From positions 237,994 through 301,993 of the forward strand of contig NZ_LMSH01000003.1 in NCBI RefSeq assembly GCF_001428365.1: DNA of 64,000 nucleotides. Reading direction: 5' to 3'. A program made the position numbers and the translations under genes. The notes under the pieces are model-generated. The model searched no databases and had not been told where the DNA came from. It saw only the letters and a program-made list of their open reading frames with translations. How positions within the stretch are numbered: the stretch's first letter is position 1; the number at the start of each line of letters is the position of its first letter. Source of the DNA: Arthrobacter sp. Soil763. GTDB lineage: Bacteria; Actinomycetota; Actinomycetes; Actinomycetales; Micrococcaceae. Shown piece by piece: positions 16,315-24,508 of this stretch.

Positions 16315-16959
16315 GTGCAGGAGACCACAGGCGCCGTCCCGGGCTACCCGGGCGACGACGGCGTGACCGACGACTTTGGCCTGGCCGGGGTGCCGGACGC
16401 GTTCCAGCGCCTGTGGACTCCGCACCGCATGGCCTACATCAAGGGCGGCCAGCACCAGTTCAAGAACCCGGACGACTGCCCGTTCTGCGTCGCGCCCGAG
16501 CGCGAGGACGACGACTCGCTGATCGTGTTCCGCGGCCGGTCGTGCTACGTCGTGCTCAACCTCTTCCCGTACAACCCTGGCCACCTCCTGGTCTGCCCCT
16601 ACCGCCACATCCCGGACTACACGGACCTGACGGTGGAGGAGACCGCGGAGTTCGCAGACCTGACCCAGACGGCGATGCGGGTGCTGCGCAAGGTCGCCAA
16701 CCCCACCGGGTTCAACCTCGGAATGAACCAGGGCGTCACCGGCGGCGCCGGCATCGCCGGTCACCTGCACCAGCACGTCGTGCCGCGCTGGGGCGGGGAC
16801 GGGAACTTCTTCCCGATCATCGCCCAGACCAAAGCCATCACCCAGACGCTGGGCGAGGTCCGCCAGCAGGTCGCCGACGCCTGGCCCCAGGCGGAGGACG
16901 GCGGCGGCGACCAGGGCAGCAACACAGGGCAGATGCCGGCCGGTGCAACGGATGCTTAA
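16315..16959 (+). CDS. HIT-domain nucleotide hydrolase/phosphorylase
   Basis: Histidine-triad protein of 214 residues. The triad GHLHQHVVPRW (HxHxHxx pattern) is near residue 150. A CxxC-like site (DDCPFCVAP) lies near residue 58, as in Ap4A phosphorylase-type HIT proteins of actinobacteria. FPYNPGHLLVCPYRH and NLGMNQGVTGGAGIAGHLHQ complete the fold. GTG start at 16315 behind GGGGGAG. It overlaps pgsA by eight bases and follows thrS, an arrangement conserved in actinobacteria. The likely substrates are dinucleoside polyphosphates or adenylates; the exact one is not visible. Confidence 0.9.
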   Translation: MQETTGAVPGYPGDDGVTDDFGLAGVPDAFQRLWTPHRMAYIKGGQHQFKNPDDCPFCVAPEREDDDSLIVFRGRSCYVVLNLFPYNPGHLLVCPYRHIPDYTDLTVEETAEFADLTQTAMRVLRKVANPTGFNLGMNQGVTGGAGIAGHLHQHVVPRWGGDGNFFPIIAQTKAITQTLGEVRQQVADAWPQAEDGGGDQGSNTGQMPAGATDA

Positions 16960-17590
16960 CAAGCACGCCCGCGGGTTCTTCACCGCGCTCTTCACCCCGT
17001 TCGCACGCTGGCTGCTGCGGATCGGCGTCTCCCCGGATGCGGTCACCATCGTGGGGACCGCCGGCGTCGTCGTCGGCGCCCTGGTGCTTTACCCGCTGGG
17101 GGAGCTGTGGTGGGGGACCCTGTTCATTACCGCGTTCATCTTCTCCGACGTCGTCGACGGGATCATGGCCCGCCTGCAGGACCGCGGCGGCCGCTGGGGC
17201 AACTTCCTGGACTCCACCCTGGACCGGATCGCCGACGGCGCCCTTTTTGCCGGCGTCGCCATCTGGTTCTTCACCGGCGGCGCGGACACGGCGATCGCCG
17301 TCGCGGCGCTGCTCTGCCTGGTCCTCGGCATGGTGGTCTCCTACGCGCGGGCCAAGGCGGAGGCCCTGGGTTTCCACGCCAACGTCGGCATCGCCGAACG
17401 CGCCGAGCGGCTCGTCTCGGTGCTGGTGGTCACCGGCTTCACCGGGCTCGGCCTGCCCACCGTGGTCCTGTTCGCCACCCTGTGCCTGCTGGCCCTGGCC
17501 AGCTTCGTCACCGTCGTGCAACGCATCACTGCGGTGCACCGCCAGTCGCTGGACGAACACCGGGGAACCGCCAGCGAGCCGGCGGCCTGA
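16952..17590 (+). CDS. pgsA: phosphatidylinositol phosphate synthase (CDP-alcohol phosphatidyltransferase)
   Basis: Integral membrane enzyme of 212 residues with about six transmembrane helices. It transfers the phosphatidyl group of CDP-diacylglycerol to inositol-phosphate. The CDP-alcohol motif D-x2-D-G-x2-A-R-x8-G-x3-D-x3-D is complete in DVVDGIMARLQDRGGRWGNF followed by LDSTLD (about residues 66-91). The ATG at 16952 overlaps the HIT stop; a GTG three codons earlier is the alternative. In mycobacteria the next genes are the PIM acyltransferase and pimA; here pgsA is followed by a 220-base gap and then pdxS. PI-phosphate rather than PG synthesis is inferred from the thrS-HIT-pgsA context. 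Confidence 0.87.
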   Translation: MLNKHARGFFTALFTPFARWLLRIGVSPDAVTIVGTAGVVVGALVLYPLGELWWGTLFITAFIFSDVVDGIMARLQDRGGRWGNFLDSTLDRIADGALFAGVAIWFFTGGADTAIAVAALLCLVLGMVVSYARAKAEALGFHANVGIAERAERLVSVLVVTGFTGLGLPTVVLFATLCLLALASFVTVVQRITAVHRQSLDEHRGTASEPAA

Positions 17591-17663
17591 GGGCCGCACC
17601 CGCCGTGTCTTAGCGGGCCCTTCCGGGCCGCGCTTTCCGCGGAGGGAGGGACCGTAACCGGAA

Positions 17664-17693
17664 TTCAAACCCGCCGCGGCGGGGGACTAGTAT
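17664..17693 (+). promoter_or_regulatory. predicted pdxS promoter
   Basis: TTCAAA (17664-17669) and TAGTAT (17688-17693) with an 18-base spacer lie in the 220-base gap after pgsA, giving a leader of about 110 bases to the pdxS GTG. A weak hairpin (GCGGGCCC/GGGCCGC, 17613-17632) after pgsA may end the upstream transcript. I saw no other feature in this gap. Confidence 0.45.
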
Positions 17694-17810
17694 TACCCTT
17701 ACCGGCCAATGGTTCCCGGTAATCCGGTGTGAGCGAGCGTGTAGGCGAGATTCCCATCCGCGTGCCCTCCTCTCCCCGGCGAGGTCATCTATCTACCCAT
17801 AGGGGTTTTT

Positions 17811-18737
17811 GTGTCTACACCTGATGTAAGCAGCGAAGCCGGCGCGTCCGCCAAGAACGTTACGGGCAGCAGCCGCGTCAAGCGCGGCATGGCGGAGATG
17901 CTCAAGGGCGGCGTCATCATGGACGTCGTCAACGTCGAGCAGGCCCGCATTGCCGAGGACGCCGGTGCCGTGGCCGTAATGGCGCTGGAGCGCGTTCCCG
18001 CCGACATCCGCGCCCAGGGCGGCGTGTCCCGCATGTCCGATCCGGACATGATCGACAAAATCATCGACGCCGTGTCCGTGCCGGTCATGGCCAAGGTCCG
18101 CATCGGCCACTTCGTCGAGGCGCAGGTCCTGCAGTCCCTCAACGTCGACTACATCGACGAGTCCGAGGTCCTGACCCCGGCCGACTACACCAACCACATC
18201 GACAAGTGGAACTTCACCGTTCCCTTCGTCTGCGGTGCCACGAACCTCGGTGAAGCGCTGCGCCGCATCAACGAGGGCGCGGCCATGATCCGCTCCAAGG
18301 GTGAGGCCGGCACCGGCGACGTCTCCAACGCCACCACCCACATGCGCCAGATCCGCGCCGAAATCCTGAAGCTCGCCGCCCTGCCCGAGGACGAGCTCTA
18401 CGTCGCCGCCAAGGAACTGCAGGCCCCGTACGAACTGGTCAAGGAAGTTGCCGCCACCGGCAAGCTTCCGGTGGTGCTCTTCACCGCCGGCGGCATCGCC
18501 ACTCCGGCCGACGCCGCCATGATGATGCAGCTCGGCGCCGACGGCGTCTTCGTCGGCTCAGGCATCTTCAAGTCCGGCAACCCCGCCCAGCGCGCCGCCG
18601 CCGTCGTGAAGGCCACCACCTTCTTCGACGACCCGGACGTCATCGCCAAGGCCTCCCGCGGCCTGGGCGAGGCCATGGTCGGCATCAACGTCGACGAGAT
18701 CCCGCAGCCGCACCGCCTCGCCGAGCGCGGCTGGTAA
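17811..18737 (+). CDS. pdxS: pyridoxal 5'-phosphate synthase, lyase subunit
   Basis: 308-residue TIM-barrel subunit that builds PLP from ribose 5-phosphate, glyceraldehyde 3-phosphate and ammonia. Diagnostic blocks are [54 protein letters not shown] (catalytic Lys), [28 protein letters not shown], and the phosphate-binding [16 protein letters not shown] start at 17811. Its glutaminase partner pdxT lies about 7.2 kb away at 25902 rather than adjacent. A promoter candidate and a terminator flank it, suggesting a one-gene unit. Confidence 0.97.
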   Translation: MSTPDVSSEAGASAKNVTGSSRVKRGMAEMLKGGVIMDVVNVEQARIAEDAGAVAVMALERVPADIRAQGGVSRMSDPDMIDKIIDAVSVPVMAKVRIGHFVEAQVLQSLNVDYIDESEVLTPADYTNHIDKWNFTVPFVCGATNLGEALRRINEGAAMIRSKGEAGTGDVSNATTHMRQIRAEILKLAALPEDELYVAAKELQAPYELVKEVAATGKLPVVLFTAGGIATPADAAMMMQLGADGVFVGSGIFKSGNPAQRAAAVVKATTFFDDPDVIAKASRGLGEAMVGINVDEIPQPHRLAERGW

Positions 18738-18783
18738 CTCGCGCTCCGGGGGCGACGGACGGCGCGATCCTCTGCGTGCTATT

Positions 18784-18836
18784 CCCCGCGCCCGGTTGGC
18801 AGCTAAGCGGCTGGCCGGGGCGCGGGGCCCCTTTTA
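18784..18836 (+). terminator. rho-independent terminator of pdxS
   Basis: CCCCGCGCCCGG pairs with CCGGGGCGCGGGG (one bulged G) around a 19-base loop, followed by CCCCTTTT, 46 bases after the pdxS stop. Confidence 0.8.
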
Positions 18837-18882
18837 CGCACGCTGCCGGATCACACCGTTCGGCGCCTTGAGCGTTTGATTG

Positions 18883-18928
18883 AACGAGTCCGGCCCGCCA
18901 CCTTCCAAGGTGACGGGCCGGACTCGTT
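18883..18928. terminator. bidirectional terminator between pdxS and the M3 peptidase gene
   Basis: AACGAGTCCGGCCCG...CGGGCCGGACTCGTT forms a 15-bp stem extended inward by CCACC/GGTG pairing. It lies between convergent genes, 13 bases after the minus-strand gene's stop. The rest of the 204-base gap holds only the pdxS terminator. Confidence 0.85.
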
Positions 18929-18941
18929 TGCGTTCTGAGGG

Positions 18942-20954
18942 TTAGTCCAGGCCGCGGCGCTTCAGCAGCGGTTCCAATCCGGCGTCGCGGCCGCGGAAGG
19001 CCCGGAAGGATTCCAGCGGGTCGCGGCTGTTGCCCCGGGAGAGCAGCTCGGCGCGGAAGAAGTCACCGTTGGCCCGGGTCAGACCGCCGTTCTCCTTGAA
19101 CCATTCGACCGTCTCGGCGTCGAGCACCTCGCTCCAGATGTAGGAGTAGTAGCCCGCCGCGTACCAGCCGCCGGCGAAGATGTGCTGGAAGTAGCCGGTG
19201 CGGTAGCGCGGCGGGATCAGGCTGTGCGCCACGCCGGCCGCGGCCAGTGCCTTGGCCTCAAACTCCAGAGCGTCCTCCGGGATGTCCGTGCCGTCCAGGA
19301 CGTGCCAGGCCAGGTCCAGCAGTGCCGCGCCGAGGTACTCGGTGGTGCCAAAGCCCTCGCCCCACAGTGCGGCTGCCTCGAGTTTCTCCACGGTTTCCTG
19401 CGGCAGCGGCTCTCCGGTGGCGTGGTGCTTGGCGTAGTTCGCGAGCACCTCCGGCCACATGATCCACATCTCGTTGACCTGGGAGGGGTACTCGACGAAG
19501 TCCCGCGGCACGGACGTGCCGGAGAACCGCGGATAGGTCACGGCGGAGAAGAGCCCGTGCAGGGCGTGCCCGAATTCGTGGAAGGTGGTCCGCAGCTCGT
19601 CGAGGGTCAGCAGCGTCGGCTCGCCGGCCGGCGGCTTGGAGATGTTGAGGTTGTTGATCACCACCGGCCGGTTGTCCAGCAGCCCGGACTGCTCCACGAG
19701 CGAGTTCATCCAGGCGCCGCCGCGCTTGCTTTCCCGGGTGTAGTAGTCACCCAGGAACAGCCCCAGGTCGGTCCCGTCGGAGTTCTTCACCTCCCAGACG
19801 CGGACGTCCGGGTGGTAGCCGGCCAGGTCGGTGCGTTCGTGGAATGTGATCCCGTACAGGGCGTTCGCGGCGAAGAAGACGCCGTCCTTCAGGACCCGGT
19901 CCAGCTCGAAGTAGGGCCGCAGCGCCTGCTCGTCGACGGCGTAGCGCTCCCGCTTCACCTTCGCCGCATAGTAGGCCCAGTCCCAGGCCTCCAGCGGGTG
20001 CCCGGCGATCTCCGCCAGGGCCTCTGCCTCGGCGTCGGCGTTGCGGACAGCGGCAGGGGCGAGCCGGTTCATCATGGCCTGGACTGCCTCAAAGTCCGGC
20101 GCGGTCTGCTGGTCCACGCTGAGCTCGGCGAAGTTGGCGAAGCCCAGCAGCTGGGCCTTCTCAGCGCGGAGCCGGACCATGTCCTTGACCAGGTCCAGCA
20201 CGTCCAGGCTGCCGCCGCCGCTGCCGCGGCCGGTCGATGCCTCGAACAGCCGCCGGCGCACCTCCCGGTTTTCCAGCGCGGCGAGCGCAGGCTGGTTGCT
20301 GGGCTGGATCAGCGTGAGCAGGAACTTGCCCTCGTGGCCGGCGGTGCGGGCCGCCTCGGCGGCGCTGGCGACGTCGTCCGCGGGCAGGCCGGCAAGGTCG
20401 GCGGCGTCGTCCAGCAGCAGCGAGGCGGACTTCATCCCCTCCTTCACCCGCTGGCCGAACTCGGTGCCCAGGGTGGAGAGCTCGGCGTTGATGGCCTTCA
20501 GCCGGTCCTGGCCGGCCGGATCCAGCCCGATGCCGGACTGGCGGAACTCCTTCAGGTACTCCTCCACCAGCCGCCGGGACTCGGCGTCGAGCCGGTCGGT
20601 GCCGATGGCCGCGAAGCGTTCGTACAGGCCGGGGTTGAGGTACACCGCGTCCTGGTGGGCCGAGAACTTAGGGGAGAGGCTGGTCTCCAGTTCGCGGATG
20701 GCGTCGGTGGCGTCGGCGGACACCAGCGTGAAGAAGGACGCCGCCGCGCGCTGCAGCAGCTGGCCGGACCGTTCCATCGCCAGCGCCGTGTTTTCGAACG
20801 ACGCCGGTTCGGGGCTGTCCACGATCGCCTGGATTTCGGCGAGGTGTTCGGCGAGGCCGGCCTCGACGGCCTCGGAGTAGTGCCGGACCTCGATGTCCGC
20901 GAACGGCGGCAGTTTGTACGGCAGGGGGCTGGGGCTCAGGAGCGGGTTAGTCAT
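18942..20954 (-). CDS. M3 family metallopeptidase (oligopeptidase A / dipeptidyl carboxypeptidase type)
   Basis: Cytosolic zinc oligopeptidase of 670 residues that degrades short peptides. The catalytic HEFGHALH motif is near residue 465, with the downstream ligand Glu in the VNEMW region, and the M3 substrate blocks SGTSVPRDFVEYPSQ and PPRYRTGYFQHIFAGGWYAAGYYSY. No signal peptide. ATG at 20954 with AAAGAG upstream. It is monocistronic, ending at a strong bidirectional terminator and divergent from a CapA-like gene. It is one of the genes separating pdxS from pdxT. Dcp versus PrlC activity cannot be decided from sequence. Confidence 0.93.
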   Translation of the reverse strand: MTNPLLSPSPLPYKLPPFADIEVRHYSEAVEAGLAEHLAEIQAIVDSPEPASFENTALAMERSGQLLQRAAASFFTLVSADATDAIRELETSLSPKFSAHQDAVYLNPGLYERFAAIGTDRLDAESRRLVEEYLKEFRQSGIGLDPAGQDRLKAINAELSTLGTEFGQRVKEGMKSASLLLDDAADLAGLPADDVASAAEAARTAGHEGKFLLTLIQPSNQPALAALENREVRRRLFEASTGRGSGGGSLDVLDLVKDMVRLRAEKAQLLGFANFAELSVDQQTAPDFEAVQAMMNRLAPAAVRNADAEAEALAEIAGHPLEAWDWAYYAAKVKRERYAVDEQALRPYFELDRVLKDGVFFAANALYGITFHERTDLAGYHPDVRVWEVKNSDGTDLGLFLGDYYTRESKRGGAWMNSLVEQSGLLDNRPVVINNLNISKPPAGEPTLLTLDELRTTFHEFGHALHGLFSAVTYPRFSGTSVPRDFVEYPSQVNEMWIMWPEVLANYAKHHATGEPLPQETVEKLEAAALWGEGFGTTEYLGAALLDLAWHVLDGTDIPEDALEFEAKALAAAGVAHSLIPPRYRTGYFQHIFAGGWYAAGYYSYIWSEVLDAETVEWFKENGGLTRANGDFFRAELLSRGNSRDPLESFRAFRGRDAGLEPLLKRRGLD

Positions 20955-21023
20955 GAAATAACTCTTTCATGCACGGCTGCGGTACACAACGGGATGGTGG
21001 GCGTGTTGTGACCCCGGCCACCG

Positions 21024-21029
21024 TACGAT
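21024..21029 (+). promoter_or_regulatory. -10 of a probable leaderless CapA-gene transcript
   Basis: TACGAT ends six bases before the ATG at 21036, which would place the transcript start on the start codon. No Shine-Dalgarno is present. Confidence 0.5.
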
Positions 21030-21035
21030 AGCGGA

Positions 21036-22349
21036 ATGCGAACCATCTCCTCCTTCCGGCCCGGCCGGCTACTGCTTGCCGGACCGGCGGCCCTTGTCCT
21101 TGCCGCCTCGCTGGCGTCCTGCGGCCTGGCCTCAAACCCGAGTGCGGAAGCCCCGGGTGCCTCCGCGGGCACATCCGCGGGAAAAAACACGGCCTCGTCG
21201 GCCGGGACGCCGTCCGGGGCGGGGCAGGGCGGCCAGTCCACGCCCGGCGCCGCGGAGTCCTCGACCCCGAGCCCGTCGCCCACCCCGACGCCGGGGAAGG
21301 GCCCGGCGTGCCCGGGGGTCCGCTGCGCCTCCGTCCTGGTGACCGGCGACATGCTGGTCCACACGCAGCTCTGGGAGCAGGCCCGCGCGGACGCCCTCGC
21401 CGCCGGCGCCAAGGGACTGGACTTTGAGCCGCTGCTGGCGGGCCAGCGCCGGTACATTGCCAAGAGCGACCTCGCGGTCTGCCACCAGGAGACGCCGGTC
21501 TCCAGCCCCACCGGGCCGTTCTCCGCCTACCCCTCCTTCAACGTGCCGCCGCAGATCATCACGGCCGCGAAGCAGGTCGGCTACCAGGCCTGCACCACCG
21601 CGAGCAACCACACGATCGACCAGGGCACGGCGGGGCTGGTCCGCACCCTGGACGCGCTCGATGCAGCTGGGTTGCAGCACACCGGCTCCTACCGCAGCGA
21701 AGCCGAGTCCCGCGAGGTGATGATCCTGCAGACCCCCGCGGCCAAAATCGCCGTGATCGAGGGGGCCTACGGGCTGAACGGCCAGCTCCCGGAGCACGCC
21801 TGGCAGGTGGACATGCTCGACCCGGCGGCGATGATCGCCAAGGCCAGGAAGGCGCGGGCGCTCGGTGCAGACATTGTGCTCGGCGTCATGCACGCCGGCG
21901 ATGAGTACGCCAGCGCGCCTAACGCCGAACAGCGCACCGTGGCGCACGCCCTTGTGGACAGCGGCCAGTTCACCATGATCTACGGCCACCACACCCACTC
22001 GGTCCTGCCGATCGAACGCTACAAGGGGACCTGGATCGCCTACGGGCTGGGCAACGGCGTTACCGAGCTCTCGCCGTGGTACGTGGTCAACAACGAGGGC
22101 CTGCTGGTGCGGGCACAGTTCAGCCAGGACGCCGCCGGCAAGTGGTCCGCCTCCGACCTGGGCTGGGTACCGTCCGTCATCGTCCGGGACCCCTACCGGT
22201 GGTGTTCGGTCGCCTCCGACGCCCCGCAGGGTCCATGCGCCGGTGCCGCCGCGGACGCCGCGACGAGAACGCGGACCCGGACCGTCGTCGAGTCCATGGG
22301 CGCGGCGGCCGCCGGGGCGCACGAACTGCTGATCACCAAGGAACGCTAG
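21036..22349 (+). CDS. CapA-family lipoprotein (poly-gamma-glutamate synthesis protein-like)
   Basis: 437-residue exported protein. The N-terminus has a basic segment, a hydrophobic core (LLAGPAALVLAASL) and a lipobox LASC with Cys at about residue 29, so a membrane-anchored lipoprotein is expected. A Ser/Pro/Thr/Gly-rich linker (about 30-90) precedes a calcineurin-like CapA domain with VTGDMLVH, CHQETPVS, TTASNHTIDQG, GVMHAGDEY and YGHHTHSVLPIE, which carry the metal-binding His/Asp/Asn residues. The true substrate is unknown; many actinobacteria have CapA homologues without poly-glutamate. The next gene starts three bases after its stop, suggesting a two-gene unit from the leaderless promoter. 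Confidence 0.87.
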   Translation: MRTISSFRPGRLLLAGPAALVLAASLASCGLASNPSAEAPGASAGTSAGKNTASSAGTPSGAGQGGQSTPGAAESSTPSPSPTPTPGKGPACPGVRCASVLVTGDMLVHTQLWEQARADALAAGAKGLDFEPLLAGQRRYIAKSDLAVCHQETPVSSPTGPFSAYPSFNVPPQIITAAKQVGYQACTTASNHTIDQGTAGLVRTLDALDAAGLQHTGSYRSEAESREVMILQTPAAKIAVIEGAYGLNGQLPEHAWQVDMLDPAAMIAKARKARALGADIVLGVMHAGDEYASAPNAEQRTVAHALVDSGQFTMIYGHHTHSVLPIERYKGTWIAYGLGNGVTELSPWYVVNNEGLLVRAQFSQDAAGKWSASDLGWVPSVIVRDPYRWCSVASDAPQGPCAGAAADAATRTRTRTVVESMGAAAAGAHELLITKER

Positions 22350-22352
22350 GCC

Positions 22353-23192
22353 GTGGGCACGCTGCAGGAACGACGGCGGACGGTCACGGCGGCAGGAGCG
22401 GAACTGGCCGTCTACGAATACGGCCCGGCGCCCGGCCCGGCTGTTCCGACGCTGCTGCTGGTCCATGGCTACCCGGACGACCACCGGGTGTTCGCCGCCG
22501 CGATCAGGGATTTGGCCGCAACGCACCACGTGATCGCGTACGACACCCGAAACGCCGGCGCGTCCGCTGTCACCGCCACACCGGGCGACTACGCCCTGGC
22601 CACCCTGGTGGACGACCTCTATGCGGTGCTGGCCGCCGTCGGCGCCTCCGGTGTGCACCTGGTGGGCCACGACTGGGGATCCATCCAGGGCTGGGCCGCC
22701 GTCCAGGACCCGCGGGCCGCCGGCCGGATCAGCCGCTACACGTCCATCTCCGGGCCTGATCTGCGCCATTACTCCCGCTGGGTGCGTTCCCGGCTGCGAA
22801 ACGCCCGGGCGTGGCCGCAGCTGGCCGGGCAGTTGCTGCGGAGCTGGTACATCGCCGCTTTCCTGGTCCCGGTGCTGCCCGAGGCCGCGTGGCGGCTGGT
22901 GCTGGCCCGGCGCTACGAGCGGACCGCCAAGCGCGGCGTGGGAAACGACCCGGTCCGCGGGCTGGCGCTCTACCGGGCCAACTTCCGCCCCGGCCGGCAC
23001 TGGCCGCCGGCCGCGCGGGTGACCCTCCCGGTGCAGGTCGTGGCCCCGGTCAGGGATCCCTTCCTCAGCCCGGACCTGCTCGACGGGCTGCAGGACTGGG
23101 TGGATGACCTGCGGGTGGTCAGGGTCGACAGCGGCCACTGGTGGCCGGCCACCCGGCCCGCGGAGTTTGCGGCACAGCTGCGCGATTGGTGA
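22353..23192 (+). CDS. alpha/beta hydrolase (epoxide-hydrolase-like)
   Basis: 279-residue alpha/beta-hydrolase-fold protein. The oxyanion block LLLVHGYPDDHRVF, the nucleophile elbow GHDWGS (Asp nucleophile, as in epoxide hydrolases and dehalogenases, about residue 108), DTRNAGAS and the C-terminal catalytic His in VDSGHWW are visible. GTG start at 22353, three bases after the CapA stop. In some actinobacteria a related domain is fused to a short-chain dehydrogenase; here it stands alone. Substrate unknown. Its last 74 bases overlap the end of the convergent GNAT gene. Confidence 0.85.
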   Translation: MGTLQERRRTVTAAGAELAVYEYGPAPGPAVPTLLLVHGYPDDHRVFAAAIRDLAATHHVIAYDTRNAGASAVTATPGDYALATLVDDLYAVLAAVGASGVHLVGHDWGSIQGWAAVQDPRAAGRISRYTSISGPDLRHYSRWVRSRLRNARAWPQLAGQLLRSWYIAAFLVPVLPEAAWRLVLARRYERTAKRGVGNDPVRGLALYRANFRPGRHWPPAARVTLPVQVVAPVRDPFLSPDLLDGLQDWVDDLRVVRVDSGHWWPATRPAEFAAQLRDW

Positions 23193-23733
23193 GGGTGCTG
23201 GACCGGGCCGGATAGCCGTTGAGGCTGCGTTCCATGAAGACGCTGTTCGGGTCCTGGACATATCCGGCGAAGGGCGGGCAGGCCGTGAAGCCGTGCCGGG
23301 CGTAGAGCCGCCGGGCGGGCGCGAAGTAGTCCTGGCTGCCGGTCTCCAGGAACACCTGCCGGTAGCCGCGGGCGCGGGCTTCGGCCAGGATCCGGTCCAG
23401 CAGCAGGGCGGCGACGCCTTGGCCGCGGGCGTGCTGCGCCGTCCGCATCGATTTGATTTCGCCGCTGAGGGGGTCCAGCTCCTTCAGCGCCCCGCAGCCG
23501 AGCAGCAGCCCGCTGCCGTGCGGAGCCGGACGCGCGGTCCAGAAAGTGATGTCGGCGCCGGCCAGCGCCGCCGGGTCGAGGGCGTGCACGCTCTCGGGCG
23601 GGGACGTGGCGAACATGTCCGCGAGGTGCTCGCCCAGCAGCCCGAGCACGTCGGTCCGCGCCGGGTCGTCCCGGGCGACGTCGATGGCCCCGGACTGCAG
23701 TGCCTGGGTGTCAGCGGGGGCGGCGGGCGGCAT
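23119..23733 (-). CDS. GNAT family N-acetyltransferase
   Basis: 204-residue acetyltransferase. The acetyl-CoA pyrophosphate loop is RTAQHARGQGVAALLLDRIL (about 96-115), followed by RGYRQVFLETGS and the terminal RLYARHGFTACPPF, typical of GNAT motifs A and B. The ATG at 23733 lies inside the end of gatD (23-base overlap). Beyond the domain there is a tail of roughly 30 residues that overlaps the convergent hydrolase gene by 74 bases and is Arg/Pro-rich, probably neutral extension. Substrate unknown. It is likely co-transcribed with murT-gatD. Confidence 0.8.
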   Translation of the reverse strand: MPPAAPADTQALQSGAIDVARDDPARTDVLGLLGEHLADMFATSPPESVHALDPAALAGADITFWTARPAPHGSGLLLGCGALKELDPLSGEIKSMRTAQHARGQGVAALLLDRILAEARARGYRQVFLETGSQDYFAPARRLYARHGFTACPPFAGYVQDPNSVFMERSLNGYPARSSTLTNRAAVPQTPRAGWPATSGRCRP

Positions 23734-24508
23734 GTTCGCGGGCCAGCACGGCGTACGTGTCGTCCGGGGCGCCGGGCGTGAAGCTGCCGTACTTGCGCTC
23801 CACTGCCGTCTGGATCAGGAAATCCGCCAGTGCCGGGTTCTTCGGCAGCAGCGAACCGTGCAGGTAGCTGGCGACGACGTTCCGGTAGCGGGCGCCTTCC
23901 TGCCCGTCGCTGCTGTTATTGCCGGTGCCCTTGGCGGTGGTGCCCAGCGGTGTGACGTCCGGGCCCAGCGTGGTCTGGCCGCTGTGGTTCTCGTAGCCCA
24001 GCACGGTCCCGAATTCGGGGGAGGAGACCGACACGTTGCCGATGAGCCGTTCGTCCGTGCCGTGGGTCTCCACGTCGAGGACGCCGATCCCGGGGATAAC
24101 CGCTCCGGTCCGGGTCTTGAAGAACTTCCCGAAGAGCTGGTACAGCCCGCAGATCACCAGCATGGGCAGGCCGTCGTCGGCGAGGTCCTTCAGCAGGGGC
24201 CCGCGGGTGAGCAGATCGTCCTGGATCACCAGCTGGCCGCTGTCCTGGCCGCCGCCGCCGACGATCAGGTCGACGCCGTCGGGAAATTCGTCACCGACGT
24301 TGTACTCCAGCAGTTCGGGGGTGTAGCCGTGCCAGCGCAGCCGCTGGGCCAGGACCAGGGCGTTGCCCCAGTCGCCGTAGATGTTCATGTCGCGCGGATA
24401 GAGCTGGAGCACGCGGATGGTGCCCTTGCCGGGCGCGGGGGAGTCCGCCGGCGGCAGTTCGTGGCCGAAGGAGAGCCCGTCAGGGGTTTCGGGGGACGCC
24501 GGGGTCAT
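23711..24508 (-). CDS. gatD: lipid II isoglutaminyl synthase, glutamine amidotransferase subunit
   Basis: Class I glutamine amidotransferase-like protein (265 residues) that supplies ammonia to MurT for amidating the D-Glu of lipid II to D-isoglutamine. The nucleophile Cys is in LVICGLYQLFG (about residue 119). The oxyanion/recognition residues are in VGGGGQDSGQL, and GYENHSGQT plus SYLHGSLLPKNPALADFLI (catalytic His) match GatD. The ATG at 24508 overlaps the murT stop (ATGA), as expected for the MurT/GatD complex; longer frames upstream would run into murT. It acts on the cytoplasmic side of the membrane. Confidence 0.93.
   Translation of the reverse strand: MTPASPETPDGLSFGHELPPADSPAPGKGTIRVLQLYPRDMNIYGDWGNALVLAQRLRWHGYTPELLEYNVGDEFPDGVDLIVGGGGQDSGQLVIQDDLLTRGPLLKDLADDGLPMLVICGLYQLFGKFFKTRTGAVIPGIGVLDVETHGTDERLIGNVSVSSPEFGTVLGYENHSGQTTLGPDVTPLGTTAKGTGNNSSDGQEGARYRNVVASYLHGSLLPKNPALADFLIQTAVERKYGSFTPGAPDDTYAVLAREHAARRPR

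Noticed and set aside
19182..21011. 609-codon plus frame over the M3 peptidase gene
   Set aside because: Shadow of a minus-strand gene with clear HEFGH and other M3 motifs.
21132..23261. 709-codon minus frame over the CapA and hydrolase genes
   Set aside because: It spans two well-supported plus-strand genes and reads as low-complexity Arg/Gly/Asp sequence.
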